DNA of 64,000 bases from Sedimentitalea xiamensis (GTDB lineage Bacteria; Pseudomonadota; Alphaproteobacteria; Rhodobacterales; Rhodobacteraceae): positions 19,381 through 83,380 of the forward strand of contig NZ_JASNJE010000020.1 of assembly GCF_030164465.1 (NCBI RefSeq), read 5' to 3'. A model generated the notes under the pieces. The model saw nothing but the letters and a program-made list of their open reading frames with translations, was not told where the DNA came from and did not search any database. Every line of letters starts with the position of its first letter. The first letter of the stretch is position 1. Made by a program: the position numbers and the translations under genes. Shown piece after piece: positions 31,971-42,300 of the stretch.

Positions 31971-32984
31971 CTAATCGCCCGACGCATCTACCACCCCGCC
32001 GATCAGGTTTTCGTTCAGCAGCCGCCAATCCAGCCCGCCCCGCGGGCGGGAAATGGCGTCGAGATAGCGCCGGTTGGCGGATGCGGCGCCGCGGGCTTCG
32101 GTCACGGCCTCGTCCGGTGACACCTGCCGGAACACGACCGGGTCCTGCGGGCGGAGCTGGACGAAATCGTCGAGGTCGCAATCGAGCAGCGCCGCGATCT
32201 TCGGATAGCCGCCGGTGGTTTGATGGTCCGCAAGCAGGACGGTGGGAACACCGTCGCCGGCGACCTGCACCGACCCGCGCAGGATCGCTTCGGACGGCAT
32301 GTCCAGTGTCGAACGCGGTTCGATGGGCGGCCCGGTCAGCCGGGCGCCCATCCGGTCGCGGGCGTCGCTCATCCTCCAGGGGCCGTTCAGGAACGCGGAC
32401 ACGGTCTCGGCGCCGAAGAACCGTTGCTGCGGACCGATGGTCGCCCGGAACGCGCCGCCGGGCCGCGGGTTCTGCCATCGGGGGATGTCGCCTTCGCGGT
32501 CGTCCCGCCGGGCGGCATTTCCGACCGTCAGTTTCTGGCCGCTGACAACCCGGCCACCGCCCAACCCGGACATTGCATGGGTGGCGGCGCTTCCCAGCCA
32601 CCGGGGCACCTGAAGCGCGCCCGCAAAGGCGAGATAGCACCAGCTTCCCGACGCGCCGGGACGGATCGCAAGCCTGTCGCCGGCATCCAACGTGGCCACG
32701 GTCCAGGACGCCCGCCGCTGCCCGGCGTGGTCGATGGCGAATGCGCCGCCGGCGATTGCGAAACTGACCCGGCCCGACAGGCATTCCAGCGCCAGCCCGC
32801 CAAGCGACACCTCGATTGCGGCCGAACCGGCCGGATTGCCGAGCGCGGCGTTCGCCGCGGCATGGGCCAGCCGGTCCATCGGCCCGGATTGCGGCACCCC
32901 GAACCGCATCAACCCGCGGCGTCCCGCGTCCTGGATCGAGACATGCGGCCCGGCATGGGAAACAGAGACAACCGCCGTGTTCAT
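31971..32984 (-). CDS. pxpC: 5-oxoprolinase subunit PxpC (biotin-dependent carboxyltransferase/KipA family)
   Basis: This is a 337-aa protein of the KipA/AHS2 family: VSIQDAGRRGLMRFGVPQSG, PMDRLAHAAANAALGNP, AIEVSLGGL and LLADHQTTGGYPKIA. PxpABC is an ATP-dependent 5-oxoprolinase that opens pyroglutamate to glutamate. The ATG at complement 32982-32984 overlaps the pxpB stop by 4 nt. It is the last gene of the pxpA-pxpB-pxpC operon. Urea or allophanate carboxylase relatives are less likely because pxpA is present. Confidence 0.92.
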   Translation of the reverse strand: MNTAVVSVSHAGPHVSIQDAGRRGLMRFGVPQSGPMDRLAHAAANAALGNPAGSAAIEVSLGGLALECLSGRVSFAIAGGAFAIDHAGQRRASWTVATLDAGDRLAIRPGASGSWCYLAFAGALQVPRWLGSAATHAMSGLGGGRVVSGQKLTVGNAARRDDREGDIPRWQNPRPGGAFRATIGPQQRFFGAETVSAFLNGPWRMSDARDRMGARLTGPPIEPRSTLDMPSEAILRGSVQVAGDGVPTVLLADHQTTGGYPKIAALLDCDLDDFVQLRPQDPVVFRQVSPDEAVTEARGAASANRRYLDAISRPRGGLDWRLLNENLIGGVVDASGD

Positions 32985-33685
32985 GCGACGACACCGGCCT
33001 CCAGTTCCGTCCGGCCGATCCGGCGGAAGCGGACACGGTCGCCGACGTCGAACAGGAACGGCCGGGATTCGTCCTGCGTCAGGATCCGGGTCGGCGACCG
33101 GCCGATGATCCACCAGCCGGTCGGCATGGTGAGCGTCGAGACAAGGCATTGCGGCCCGGCGATCAGCACGCTGCCGGCGGGCACGTCGCGCACCGCGACC
33201 GGTTTTCGCGGCAGGCGGATGCGGTCCGGAACCCCCCCGAGATAGGCGTAGCCGGGGGCGAAGCCATACATGAACACGTCATACCTGCCGGCGAGATGGG
33301 CGGCGATGACGTCGTCGCGGCTCAATCCGCACGCGGTCGCGACCGCTTCCAGGTCCGGGGCGAAATCGCCGTCATAACAGACAAGCACCTCTTGCGATCC
33401 GGGAGTCGCATCGGGCCGGCTCTCCCCGCCGATCCGGCGCAGCGCCTGCTGCCGGACCGATCCGTGATCGCAGATCAGCGGATCGAAGTGGATCAGAAGG
33501 CTCGCGTAGGCCGGCACCGATTCCAGGAAACCGTCGAACGGATCGGCCGCGAGCGCCTCGTCCAGCTGCCGCACGCGGGCATTCGTTTCGCGATCGATCG
33601 TCTCGCCGAACTCGACCAGCAGGCCATGTTCGGCCACCGGGCTGAAACAGGGAAAGCGCTGTTCCGCCCGCGCCCTGCCAGTCAT
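32981..33685 (-). CDS. pxpB: 5-oxoprolinase subunit PxpB (KipI family)
   Basis: This 234-aa AHS1/KipI-family protein has FSPVAEHGLLVEFGETIDRE at its start, YASLLIHFDP, and the signature YDVFMYGFAPGYAYLGGVPD followed by LPRKPVAVRDVPAGSVLIAG. It partners with PxpC. Its start overlaps the pxpA stop by 4 nt and its end overlaps the pxpC start, so all three are translationally coupled. Confidence 0.93.
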   Translation of the reverse strand: MTGRARAEQRFPCFSPVAEHGLLVEFGETIDRETNARVRQLDEALAADPFDGFLESVPAYASLLIHFDPLICDHGSVRQQALRRIGGESRPDATPGSQEVLVCYDGDFAPDLEAVATACGLSRDDVIAAHLAGRYDVFMYGFAPGYAYLGGVPDRIRLPRKPVAVRDVPAGSVLIAGPQCLVSTLTMPTGWWIIGRSPTRILTQDESRPFLFDVGDRVRFRRIGRTELEAGVVA

Positions 33686-34458
33686 GTCAACCGGCCTCGC
33701 CCCTGGACAAAGGGCTTGAGGAGAATACCCGCTCCGGCGAGCCTTTCCCGGATTCGCCGCGCCATGTCGACAGCGCCCGGCGTGTCCCCGTGAACGCAGA
33801 TCGAATCCGCCGCCAGGGCGATCCCGCCGCCATCGGGCAAGGGCATGTTTCCGGTCGCGAGAAACCGGATCAGCCGCTCGGAAATGGCCTCGGGGTCATG
33901 CAGCACGGCACCCTCGCGGGATCTCGGGACCAGGCGCCCGTTGGGCAGATACGCACGGTCGGCGAAGACTTCGGAATAGACCCGAAGCCCGGCGTCCCGC
34001 CCCGCCAGTTCGAGTTCGCTGCCGGATATGGCGAGTATCGCCAGCTCGCCCGGAAGGACGCGGACCGCATCGACGATGGCGTCGGCGACCGGACGATCGT
34101 CCGCCGCGAGGTTTCCCAGGGCGCCATGCGGCTTTACATAGCGGACCTGCGCCCGCGCCAGGGCGGCCAGGGCCTGCAACGCGCCGACCTGTGCGGCGAC
34201 CATGCGTGAAATCTCGGCCGGGGCCATGGGAATCACGCGCCGGCCAAAGCCGGTCCGGTCCGGATATCCGGGATGGGCGCCGATCACGACCCCGCGCTCC
34301 GCGGCCAGCGTGAGCGTCTCGAACATGGTGTCCGGATCGCTGGCATGCCCGCCGCAGGCGACATTGGCGGATGTCACGAGATCCAGCATCGCGCGGTCGT
34401 CACCCATGGCCCAGGGACCATACCCTTCGCCCAGATCCGAATTGAGGTCGATCTGCAT
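33682..34458 (-). CDS. pxpA: 5-oxoprolinase subunit PxpA (LamB/YcsF family)
   Basis: This 258-aa LamB/YcsF-family protein opens with MQIDLNSDLGEGYGPWAMGD and shows ANVACGGHASDP, ERGVVIGAHPGYPDRTGFGR, YVKPHGALGN and SICVHGDTPGAV, all family signatures. It is the first gene of the 5-oxoprolinase operon and completes PxpABC. It lies 13 nt downstream of the deleted VOC gene on the same strand, so transcription may come from further upstream. Confidence 0.93.
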   Translation of the reverse strand: MQIDLNSDLGEGYGPWAMGDDRAMLDLVTSANVACGGHASDPDTMFETLTLAAERGVVIGAHPGYPDRTGFGRRVIPMAPAEISRMVAAQVGALQALAALARAQVRYVKPHGALGNLAADDRPVADAIVDAVRVLPGELAILAISGSELELAGRDAGLRVYSEVFADRAYLPNGRLVPRSREGAVLHDPEAISERLIRFLATGNMPLPDGGGIALAADSICVHGDTPGAVDMARRIRERLAGAGILLKPFVQGRGRLT

Positions 34459-34471
34459 GCCGGGCCTCCTG

Positions 34472-34825
34472 TCAGCGACCGGGCTTGCCGGTGGCCCGGA
34501 TCGACAGGACGACGCCCGCGCCATCCAGCCTGTCGACAGAGGTGAAGCCGGTCCGGTTCCGCCGCCGGCCCGACATCATGACCGGTATCTTCGCCGCCGC
34601 CTCGGGCGGCTGGCAGAGTTGCAGTTGCGTGTTCGGCGGATTGCAGACGCGGTATTTCATCTGGCTGAATGCCTCCGGGTTGGGAACATCAAGATCGGTG
34701 TATTCCGACAGCGGCGGATAGTCGACCCAAGGCCCGATGCCGATGGATTCATGGCAGACCTTCGACTTGTCGATATCGTGTACCACGATACAGATGTGAT
34801 GCAGTTTGCGGAAGACCGGGTTCAT
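34472..34825 (-). pseudogene. VOC/glyoxalase-family protein with an internal deletion
   Basis: The 117-aa product starts as a normal VOC protein (MNPVFRKLHHICIVVHDIDK; GIGPWVDYPP; CNPPNTQLQLCQPPE). It then jumps straight to the end of the second module (AAAKIPVMMSGRRRNRTGFT). The 30-40 residues that normally follow QPPE, containing the second H-x-h metal-ligand region, are missing, while the reading frame is kept. AAGGAG lies 8 nt before the ATG at complement 34823-34825. It is probably inactive, or at most a single-module remnant. It lies between a broken SDR gene and pxpA. Confidence 0.65.
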
Positions 34826-34830
34826 CGCGG

Positions 34831-34990
34831 TCACTCCTTCACCGGAGCGGTGTAGTTCAGGCCGCCCTTGAGGTTCACGGCCAGGGTGCGGTCGGATTGC
34901 TCTTCGGTGACATCGAGGAAATCCGCGACCGGGCAGATGCCCGCGTTGTTCACCATGACGCCGATCCGGCCAGGGTTATCTAGGATTGGC
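34831..34990 (-). pseudogene. Short-chain dehydrogenase/reductase fragment
   Basis: A stretch reading PGRIGVMVNNAGICPVADF then LDVTEEQSDRTLAVNLKG is an unmistakable central piece of an SDR (NNAG motif, then NLKG). The N-terminal nucleotide-binding GxxxGIG part is missing upstream, where the sequence changes to an IS21 remnant on the other strand. The catalytic Ser-Tyr-Lys part is missing downstream, where it ends in PVKE-stop. The 3' end overlaps the ribosome-binding site of the VOC gene. It is a decayed gene. Confidence 0.75.
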
Positions 34991-34992
34991 GG

Positions 34993-35200
34993 CACTATCT
35001 GGCGGTGATCCAGCGCAAACCCGGTGCCCTGCGCCCCTCTCGCCAGATTGCTCCACCATGACGAAGACGCCGTTCTGTATGCCGTGGAGCTGGCGCCGGA
35101 AGCCGGCGTGCCGACCAAGACGTACATCCTGAACCTGCTCCACAGGCTGATCGACCGCAAGCAGACCGACGAGGCCGGCGTCGAACGTTCTCTGATTTAG
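34993..35200 (+). pseudogene. istA: IS21-family transposase (IstA) C-terminal remnant
   Basis: Two adjacent frames read like the end of an IS21-type IstA transposase. The first is YLAVIQRKPGALR (from 34996). Then, with a +1 frame change and missing sequence, come HHDEDAVLYAVELAPEAGVP and TKTYILNLLHRLIDR, to a TAG at 35198. IstB and both element ends were not found. The remnant abuts the broken SDR gene, so an old insertion followed by deletion likely made this scar. Confidence 0.65.
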
Positions 35201-35328
35201 CGTGAAATCAACCGGTCGTAACTGGCGCCGCCGGACCTTTGGGCCCGCGCCCGCGTCTGGTCGCCCATCTTTCCGTTTTCCGGGGGATGGCTCCGCCTCG
35301 GCCTGCCGGGAACCGAAACCGATTGGGA

Positions 35329-36801
35329 TCAGCCGGAGGCGGCACTGGCCAACGGCCGACCGGCCAATTCCAGCAGGCCCCCGACATCGAGATGTTCTTC
35401 CAGGTGGTCGGCCAAGGCGTCCAGCGTGGTCTCCACGCCCGCATCATAGCCCGCCATCGAGGCGATGCCGAAATCGGCCAGCCAGGCCGCGCGGAAGGCA
35501 TCGTCGCGGAACATGCCGTGCAGGTAGCTGCCCTGTACCCGCCCGCTAACGCTGACGGCCCCCTCGGGGATCCCCGCCACATGGGCGAAGGGGCGCGCGC
35601 GGTCGGGACCCTCGCTCCGGCCGATGTGGATCTCGTAACCGCGAAACCCCGCGCCGCTGGCTGCATGCACGGCCTGAACCTCGATCAGCCGCTTGTCCGC
35701 CGTCATCACAGTGTCGATGTCCAGCAGCGATAGCCCGGCATCCTCCCCGGCGTCGCCCTCGATCCCGTCGGGATCCGCCACGCGGCGCCCGAGCATCTGG
35801 TAGCCGCCGCAGATCCCCAGCACATAGCCGCCGCGGCGCAGATGGGCGGCGAGGTCGCCTTCCCAGCCCTGCGCGCGCAGGAAGGCAAGGTCGCCACGGG
35901 TGGATTTGGTGCCGGGCAGGATCACCACGTCGGCATCGCCCGGAATGGCGCGGCCGGGGCCGAGCATGGTGAGCCGCACGCCCGGCTCCTGCGCCAGAGG
36001 GTCGAGATCGTCGAAATTGGCGATGCGGGAGAGGCAGAGGCAGACGACATGCAGCCCGGAGGCACGCCGGGGCGCATCGAGATCAAGCGCATCCTCGGCG
36101 GGGAGTTTCCAGGCCCCGGGGAACCACGGCGCCACACCGAAACCGCGCCAGCCGGTGCGCGATTCGATCATGTGGTAGCCATCATCGAAGAGCGCCGGGT
36201 CACCCCGGAACTTGTTGATCAGAAAGCCTTTGATGAGCACCGCATCCGCAGGGTCGATCACCGCCTGGGTGCCGACGATCTGGGCGATCACGCCGCCCCG
36301 GTCGATATCGCCCGCCAGCACCACCGGCACGCCTGCTGCCCGCGCAAAGCCCATGTTGGCGATGTCCCCGCGCCGCAGGTTCACCTCCGCCGGGCTGCCC
36401 GCGCCCTCGACGATCACGAGGTCATGGGCCACGCGCAGACGGGCGTAGCTCTCCAGAACCCGTTCCAGCAGCTGCGGCTTCAGCTTGTAATAGTCCCGCG
36501 CCCGCGCCGTGGTCAGCCGCTTGCCCTGCACGATCACCTGCGCGCCCACGTCTGTCTCGGGCTTCAGGAGAACGGGGTTCATGTCGGTATGAAGCGGCAA
36601 CCCGCAGGCCATCGCCTGCAGCGCCTGCGCCCGGCCGATCTCGCCGCCATCGGCCGTGACGGCGGCGTTGTTGGACATGTTCTGCGGCTTGAACGGCGCC
36701 ACCGAAAGCCCGCGACGCCGGGCCGCCCGGCACAGCCCGGCAACGAGCATCGACTTGCCCACGTTCGAGCCCGTGCCCTGGATCATGAGGGAGCCGGTCA
36801 T
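35329..36801 (-). CDS. cobQ: Cobyric acid synthase
   Basis: This 490-aa CobQ-type amidotransferase has an N-terminal ATP-binding part ([32 protein letters not shown]) and a C-terminal class I glutaminase part with the catalytic Cys in [16 protein letters not shown]. It amidates four side chains of adenosylcobyrinic acid a,c-diamide. The ATG at complement 36799-36801 was chosen because the fold begins there; a GTG- or ATG-led extension upstream is not conserved-looking. It follows cobO by 45 nt on the same strand, and the two run opposite to the main cob operon. Confidence 0.94.
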   Translation of the reverse strand: MTGSLMIQGTGSNVGKSMLVAGLCRAARRRGLSVAPFKPQNMSNNAAVTADGGEIGRAQALQAMACGLPLHTDMNPVLLKPETDVGAQVIVQGKRLTTARARDYYKLKPQLLERVLESYARLRVAHDLVIVEGAGSPAEVNLRRGDIANMGFARAAGVPVVLAGDIDRGGVIAQIVGTQAVIDPADAVLIKGFLINKFRGDPALFDDGYHMIESRTGWRGFGVAPWFPGAWKLPAEDALDLDAPRRASGLHVVCLCLSRIANFDDLDPLAQEPGVRLTMLGPGRAIPGDADVVILPGTKSTRGDLAFLRAQGWEGDLAAHLRRGGYVLGICGGYQMLGRRVADPDGIEGDAGEDAGLSLLDIDTVMTADKRLIEVQAVHAASGAGFRGYEIHIGRSEGPDRARPFAHVAGIPEGAVSVSGRVQGSYLHGMFRDDAFRAAWLADFGIASMAGYDAGVETTLDALADHLEEHLDVGGLLELAGRPLASAASG

Positions 36802-36846
36802 CGGTCGTTCATGACCGGTGCTGCGCACACGCCCCGCCGACACCGA

Positions 36847-37473
36847 TCAAAACTCCACCCCCTTCTGCGCCTTCACCCCATCCCGGAACGGGTGCTTTAT
36901 CAACGTCATCTCGGTCACAAGGTCTGCCGCTTCGATCAGTTCGGGCCTGGCGTTGCGCCCGGTGAGGCACACATGGGTCATCCGCGGCTTCTCGTGCAGC
37001 AGGAAGTCCACGACCTCGTCGATGTCGAGATAGTCGTTGCGCAGGGCGATGTTGATCTCGTCAAGCAGGACGAACTGCACCTCGGGGTCGAGAATCTGGG
37101 CCTTGGCGATCTCCCATCCGTTGCGGGCGGCGGCGATGTCGCGCTCGCGGTCCTGGGTTTCCCAGGTGAAACCCTCGCCCGAGATGAAGAAGCGGCATTC
37201 CCCGGCAAAGCGGCCCTGAATCATCTGCGCCTCGCCGGTCACCCAGTTGCCCTTGATGAACTGCACCACCGCGCAGGGCATCTGGTGGGCGATGCAGCGC
37301 AGAATCATCCCGAAGCCCGAAGACGACTTGCCCTTGCCCTTTCCGGTATGGACGATGACAAGGCCCTTCTCCTCGGTCTTGCCCTCCATCATCCGGTCGC
37401 GCGCGGCCTTGATCTTCTTCATCTTCTCGCTGTGGCGGGCGTTGACCTCGGCCTCGGCGTCTATTTCCGGCAT
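36847..37473 (-). CDS. cobO: Cob(I)yrinic acid a,c-diamide adenosyltransferase
   Basis: This 208-aa CobO/BtuR/CobA-type adenosyltransferase has the P-loop in VIVHTGKGKGKSSSGFGMIL, then VVQFIKGNWVTGE, VLLDEINIALRNDYLD and VCLTGRNARPELIEAADLVT. It adds the upper adenosyl ligand to cobalt. The start (complement 37471-37473, MPEIDAEAEVNARH) has AAGGAG 6 nt upstream. It is divergent from the B12-riboswitch-controlled operon. The riboswitch itself is on the other strand, so cobO-cobQ are not under its direct control as far as seen. Confidence 0.95.
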   Translation of the reverse strand: MPEIDAEAEVNARHSEKMKKIKAARDRMMEGKTEEKGLVIVHTGKGKGKSSSGFGMILRCIAHQMPCAVVQFIKGNWVTGEAQMIQGRFAGECRFFISGEGFTWETQDRERDIAAARNGWEIAKAQILDPEVQFVLLDEINIALRNDYLDIDEVVDFLLHEKPRMTHVCLTGRNARPELIEAADLVTEMTLIKHPFRDGVKAQKGVEF

Positions 37474-37519
37474 GCTGCGCTCCTTCACTTGACATCGCGG
37501 CGTTTTGGGGCGCATCTGG

Positions 37520-37710
37520 CCCGGTGCTGGTGCCTGTGTAAACAGGTGAAAAGGGAATGCGCCAGCCCGGGCCACCGGGTCAAGCGCAGCCGCCCCCGCG
37601 ACCGTGACCGGATACGCCGCTCCATGCCACTGGCTTTGATGCCGGGAAGGCGGAGTGGCTCCGGAGGCTCCGCCTCCGGGATCCGCAAGCCGGGAGACCT
37701 GCCAGCCTGA
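37520..37710 (+). ncRNA. Cobalamin (B12) riboswitch upstream of the cob operon
   Basis: The rightward strand has the conserved B12-element landmarks in order: GGTGAAAAGGGAA (from 37546), a core GCAGCCGCCCCCGCGACCGT (37586-37605) equivalent to the consensus GCtGcCCCCGCaACtGT, GCCACTGG and GCCGGGAAGGC, and the B12 box AAGCCGGGAGACCTGCC (37687-37703). It ends about 100 nt before the first gene (DUF1636-cobW-cobN...). It is expected to lower expression of the operon when adenosylcobalamin is plentiful. No obvious terminator helix with a T-run follows, so control may be at translation. Confidence 0.9.
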
Positions 37711-37804
37711 CGTAAGAACCAACCGGACGGGGTGTGCCGGTGTCGGGCCTTGCCTAGCGCGGCACGCCTGCACGCATTCCCCGCCAAGCAGGACTGGAGC
37801 CCGA

Positions 37805-38197
37805 GTGAGCGTGGCCGAAACCGAATTGCTGGTCTGCATCAAGTGCCGACAGGGGCCGGAGAACCCGTTGGGTGACGACCGCCGCCCCGGACGCAGGCTA
37901 TATGACCGCCTGACCGAAGCCGGGGCGCCTGAGGGCGTGCGGCTCCGCGCCGTCGAATGCCTTCAGAACTGCGACTACGGCTGCACGATCGCCCTGCGGG
38001 GCGGCACCCGTTGGATCTATGTCTACGGCAACGTTGACGAGGTGGAGGCGGTCGAGACCCTGCTCGACGGCGCTGCCCGTTACGCCGCCACCGCCGACGG
38101 GCTGATCCCCTGGCGGGAGCGGCCCGACCACTTCAAGCGCAACTGTGTCGCCCGCATTCCGCCTGCCAATTTCCCCGATCCCCTTGAGGAGGACTGA
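37805..38197 (+). CDS. DUF1636 cysteine-rich protein, first copy
   Basis: This 130-aa protein has two Cys pairs resembling a small metal or Fe-S site (LLVCIKCRQG; AVECLQNCDYGCTIAL), followed by RWIYVYGNVD. It matches the DUF1636 proteins that accompany cobW and cobN in alphaproteobacteria. The GTG at 37805 has GGAG 5 nt upstream. It is the first gene after the B12 riboswitch and lies 3 nt before cobW, so it probably helps supply cobalt or iron-sulfur units to the pathway (inference). A second copy closes the operon at 51179. Confidence 0.85.
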   Translation: MSVAETELLVCIKCRQGPENPLGDDRRPGRRLYDRLTEAGAPEGVRLRAVECLQNCDYGCTIALRGGTRWIYVYGNVDEVEAVETLLDGAARYAATADGLIPWRERPDHFKRNCVARIPPANFPDPLEED

Positions 38198-38200
38198 CCC

Positions 38201-39256
38201 ATGGCCGATCTCGCCAAGCTCCCCGTCACCGTCATCACCGGCTTTCTCGGCTCCGGCAAGACCACGCTGATCAGCCAGCTGATGCAGAACCCCGGCGGCA
38301 AGCGCCTTGCCGTGGTGGTCAACGAGTTCGGCGACGTCGGCGTCGATGGTGATATCCTCAAGAGCTGCGCCATCCCCGATTGCCCGGCCGAGAATATCGT
38401 CGAGCTGGCAAACGGCTGCATCTGCTGCACCGTGGCCGATGATTTCATCCCCACCATCGAGGCGCTGATGAAGCTCGATCCGCGCCCCGATCACATCCTG
38501 ATCGAAACCTCCGGCCTGGCGCTCCCCAAGCCGCTGCTCAAGGCATTCGACTGGCCCGATATCCGCTCGAAGATCACCGTCGACGGCGTGATCGCCCTGG
38601 CGGACGCCGAAGCCGTGGCGGCGGGCCGCTTCGCGCCCGACGTGGCCGCGGTGGATGCCCAGCGTCTGGCCGACGAGAGCATCGACCACGAGACCCCGCT
38701 CTCGGAGGTGTTCGAGGATCAGATCTCCTGCGCCGACATCATCCTGCTCACCAAGCCCGATCTGGCGGGTCCCGAGGGCGTGGCGAAAGCGCGCGAGATC
38801 ATCGCCGCCGAGGCCCCCCGCCCGATCCCGGTGGTCGAGGTCGCCGAGGGGGTGGTGGACCCCCGCGTGATTCTCGGGCTCGAGGCCGCGGCGGAAGACG
38901 ACATGGAGGCCCGCCCCAGCCATCACGACACGCCCCATGTTCACGACCACGACGATTTCGAGAGCATCGCGGTGGAGATCCCCGAACTGTCCGATCCGGC
39001 CGTTCTGGTGAGGGTCATCGAAGGGCTGGCGAAGGAGAACAACATTCTGCGGGTGAAAGGCTACGCCGCCGTCATCGGCAAGCCGATGCGGCTTCTGGTG
39101 CAGGCCGTGGGCGCCCGGGTGCGCCACCAGTATGATCGGCCATGGGCGGTTGGCGAAGGCCGGCAGGGCAAGCTCGTGGTGATCGCCGAGCATGACGACA
39201 TCGACGAAGCCGCGATCCGCACCGCCCTCGGGATTGTCGCCGAGGCAGCAGAATGA
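38201..39256 (+). CDS. cobW: CobW GTPase (cobalt chaperone)
   Basis: This 351-aa COG0523 GTPase has the Walker A GFLGSGKTTL, VVVNEFGDVGVDG, the metal-binding NGCICCTVADD (CxCC motif) and the guanine-specifying LLTKPDL. A His-rich segment (PSHHDTPHVHDHDD) before the C-terminal CobW domain adds metal-binding capacity. CobW is thought to hand Co(II) to the CobNST chelatase, and the next gene is cobN. The gene has its own AGGAGG box. Confidence 0.95.
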   Translation: MADLAKLPVTVITGFLGSGKTTLISQLMQNPGGKRLAVVVNEFGDVGVDGDILKSCAIPDCPAENIVELANGCICCTVADDFIPTIEALMKLDPRPDHILIETSGLALPKPLLKAFDWPDIRSKITVDGVIALADAEAVAAGRFAPDVAAVDAQRLADESIDHETPLSEVFEDQISCADIILLTKPDLAGPEGVAKAREIIAAEAPRPIPVVEVAEGVVDPRVILGLEAAAEDDMEARPSHHDTPHVHDHDDFESIAVEIPELSDPAVLVRVIEGLAKENNILRVKGYAAVIGKPMRLLVQAVGARVRHQYDRPWAVGEGRQGKLVVIAEHDDIDEAAIRTALGIVAEAAE

Positions 39257-39321
39257 CCTAGGGGTGGCGATCTGCCCACCGCCGGCCACCGCCCCGCCCA
39301 ACCTCCCTGGATGATGCGCCC

Positions 39322-42300
39322 ATGCATGTGATCTTCCGCGAAAGCCACGGCCTCGAAGAAAGCGAGACGCCAACAGACCTCGGCCAAAGCCCAGCCGAGC
39401 TGGTGGTGCTGTCGTTTTCCGACAGCGACCTTGGCGCCTTCGCGGAGGCTTGGCATCGCGGCGGCGGCGCAGAGGACGGCCTGCCCACCCTGCGGCTCGC
39501 CAACCTGACGGCGCTGAAGCACCCGCTCTCTGTCGATACCTATGTCAAGGCCACTCTGGAGGGGGCCAAGGGCATCCTCATCCGTCTGATCGGCGGCGTG
39601 CCCTACTGGACCTACGGGCTCCAGCAGGTGCGTGCGCTGGCCGAGGCGAAGGGCATCGCCCTCGCCGTCCTGCCCGCCGATGGCCGCCCTGATCCCCGGC
39701 TCGACGAGGTTTCAACGCTGCCGGTCTCCACGCTCCGCCGCCTCGCGCAGCTCTGCGACACCGGCGGTGTCGTGGCTTCGCAGGTGGCACTGGCGCAGAT
39801 GGCGCTCGCTGCCGGGCTCTACGCCGGCCCCGTTCCCGGCTCCAAGGCGCTGCCATCGATGGGTGCGTGGTCGCCCGCGCGCGGAGTGTTCCAGCCCGAG
39901 CATGGCCCCAAGGCGGGCAGCCGCGTCCTCATCGCCTTCTACCGCTCATACCTCGTCGCCGCCGACACGGCGCCGATCGAGGCTCTGATCGCGGGGTTCG
40001 AGGCCAGGGGCCACGAAGTGCTGGCGCTCTACGCCCCCTCGCTCAAGGCCCCCGAGGCCACGGCATGGCTGCGCGAGCGGGTCTCGGCCTTCGCCCCGGA
40101 CGCCATCGTCAACGCCACCGCCTTCTCGGGCCGCGCCGAGGGGGGCAGCTCGCCGCTCGACGTGGGCGATGTGCCGGTGTTTCAGGTGGCGCTCGCCACC
40201 TCCCGGCGCAAGGCCTGGGCCGAGGCCGCGCGCGGGCTCTCGCCGGCCGACCTCGCCATGCATGTGGTGCTGCCCGAGGTGGATGGGCGGATCATGGGCG
40301 GCGTCGTCTCCTTCAAGGAGCCGGGCAAGCGCGACCCAAAGCTGGAATATTCCCGCTTCGCCCACCGCGCCGAGGCCGAGCGCATCGCCGCCACCGTCGC
40401 CCGTGTCGGGGGCTGGCTGCATCTCGCCCGGCTTGCACCGCAAGAGCGCCGCATCGCGCTGCTGCTCTCCACCTACCCCGGCAAGAACTGGCAGATGGGC
40501 CACGCCGTGGGCCTCGACGCGCCCGCCTCGGTGGAAGCGATCCTTGAAGACCTCAGCTGCGGGAGGGAGGATACCCACCAACCCCTCACCGATGCGTTGC
40601 AGACCGAAACCGCAAGCTGGCCCCTCGCAGCCTATCTCGCGGCTCTTGCCGACCTCCCGCAATCCCTCCGAAACGCTCTCTCCACCGCCTGGGGCGCCCC
40701 CGAAGACGACCCGGATTGCCACGGCGCGGCCTTCCACTTCGCCCTCACCCGCCGGGGCAACGCCCTCGTCGCCCTGCAACCCGAGCGCGGCACGCCGCAC
40801 AGCCGCGCCGACGATTACCACGATCTCTCCCGCACCCCGCGCCACGCCTATGTGGCCTTCTACCTCTGGCTCCAGCGCGAGGTGGATGTGCTCATCCACA
40901 TCGGCGCCCACGGCACGCTCGAATGGCTGCCCGGCAAATCCGTCGCCCTCTCGGCCGAATGCTGGCCCGAGGCGCTGACGGGCAGCCTGCCGGTGATCTA
41001 CCCCTTCATCGTCAACGACCCGGGCGAAGCGGCGCAGGCCAAGCGCCGGATCGGGGCGGTGACACTCGGCCACCTCCCGCCGCCACTGAAGGCTTCGGGC
41101 ACCCCCACCCGGCTGGCCCGGCTGGAGGCGCTGCTCGACGAGTTTTCCAACGCCGACGGGCTCGACCCCAGACGCCGCGACCGGCTGCAGGCCTCCATCC
41201 GCGACGAGGCGCAGGCGCTGGGGGTGGAGGCCGATCTCGGCCTCGATACCGCTACCTCTGCGGCGGATGCGATCACCCGGATCGACCGCTTCGTCTGCGA
41301 CGTGAAAGAGAGCCAGTTCGGTGAGGGTCTGCACATCTGGGGCCGCCCCGCCCGGCCCGGCGCACCCTTCGAGACCGGGGCCTCGGTGCAGGCCGAGCGC
41401 CAATCGCTGCTCGATGCGCTGAACGGAAAGCGCATCGCCGCGGGCCCCTCCGGCTCGCCCTACCGGGGCCGGACCGACGTGCTGCCCACGGGCCGCAACA
41501 TCTACACCACCGATCCCCGCTCGGTGCCGACCCGCGCAGCCCATGCCCAGGGCGTCAAGCTGGCCGAGGAACTGGTGCGCCGCCACCTCCAGGACGAGGG
41601 CGACTACCCGCGCGGCCTCATCGTCGATCTCTGGGGTTCGGCCACCATGCGCACCGCCGGCGAGGAATTTGCCATGGCGCTGCACCTGCTCGGCTGCAAG
41701 CCGGTCTGGGACGAGGGATCGGAACGTGTCTCCGGCATCGAGGTGCTGCCCATCGCCGAGCTCGACCGCCCCCGCCTCGATGTCACCCTCCGCGTCTCCG
41801 GCCTCTTTCGGGATGTCTTTCCGGCCCTCTCCGCACTCTTCTCCAGCGCCGTCCGCGCCCTCACCGAGCGCGACGAGACCCCGGAATGGAACCCCTATGC
41901 AGGCCGCGAGGCCAGTCCCCGCGTCTACGGGCCCGCGCCGGGCCATTTCGGCCTCGGCATGACCGCCGCGCTCGAAGACTACTCCGAGGAGAGCCGCCGC
42001 GCCGCGGGCGAGGCCTGGCTGGCCGCCTCGGCCTGGGCGCTCGACGGGGAGGCGGTCACGCGGGATGCGGCGGGGCTCCACGCCCGCGTCGCCGGGGCCG
42101 AGGCATTCGTCCACCCACAAGACCTGCCCGAGACCGACCTGCTGCTCGCCGCCGATTACGCCGCCCATGAAGCCGGCTTTGCCGCCGCCCAAGCCGTCAC
42201 CGGCGGCAAGGCGGCCCTCTACCACCTCGACAACACCGATCCCGCCCGCCCCCGCGCCCGCGCACTCCCCGAGGAGATCGCCCGCGTGGTGCAGGCCCGC

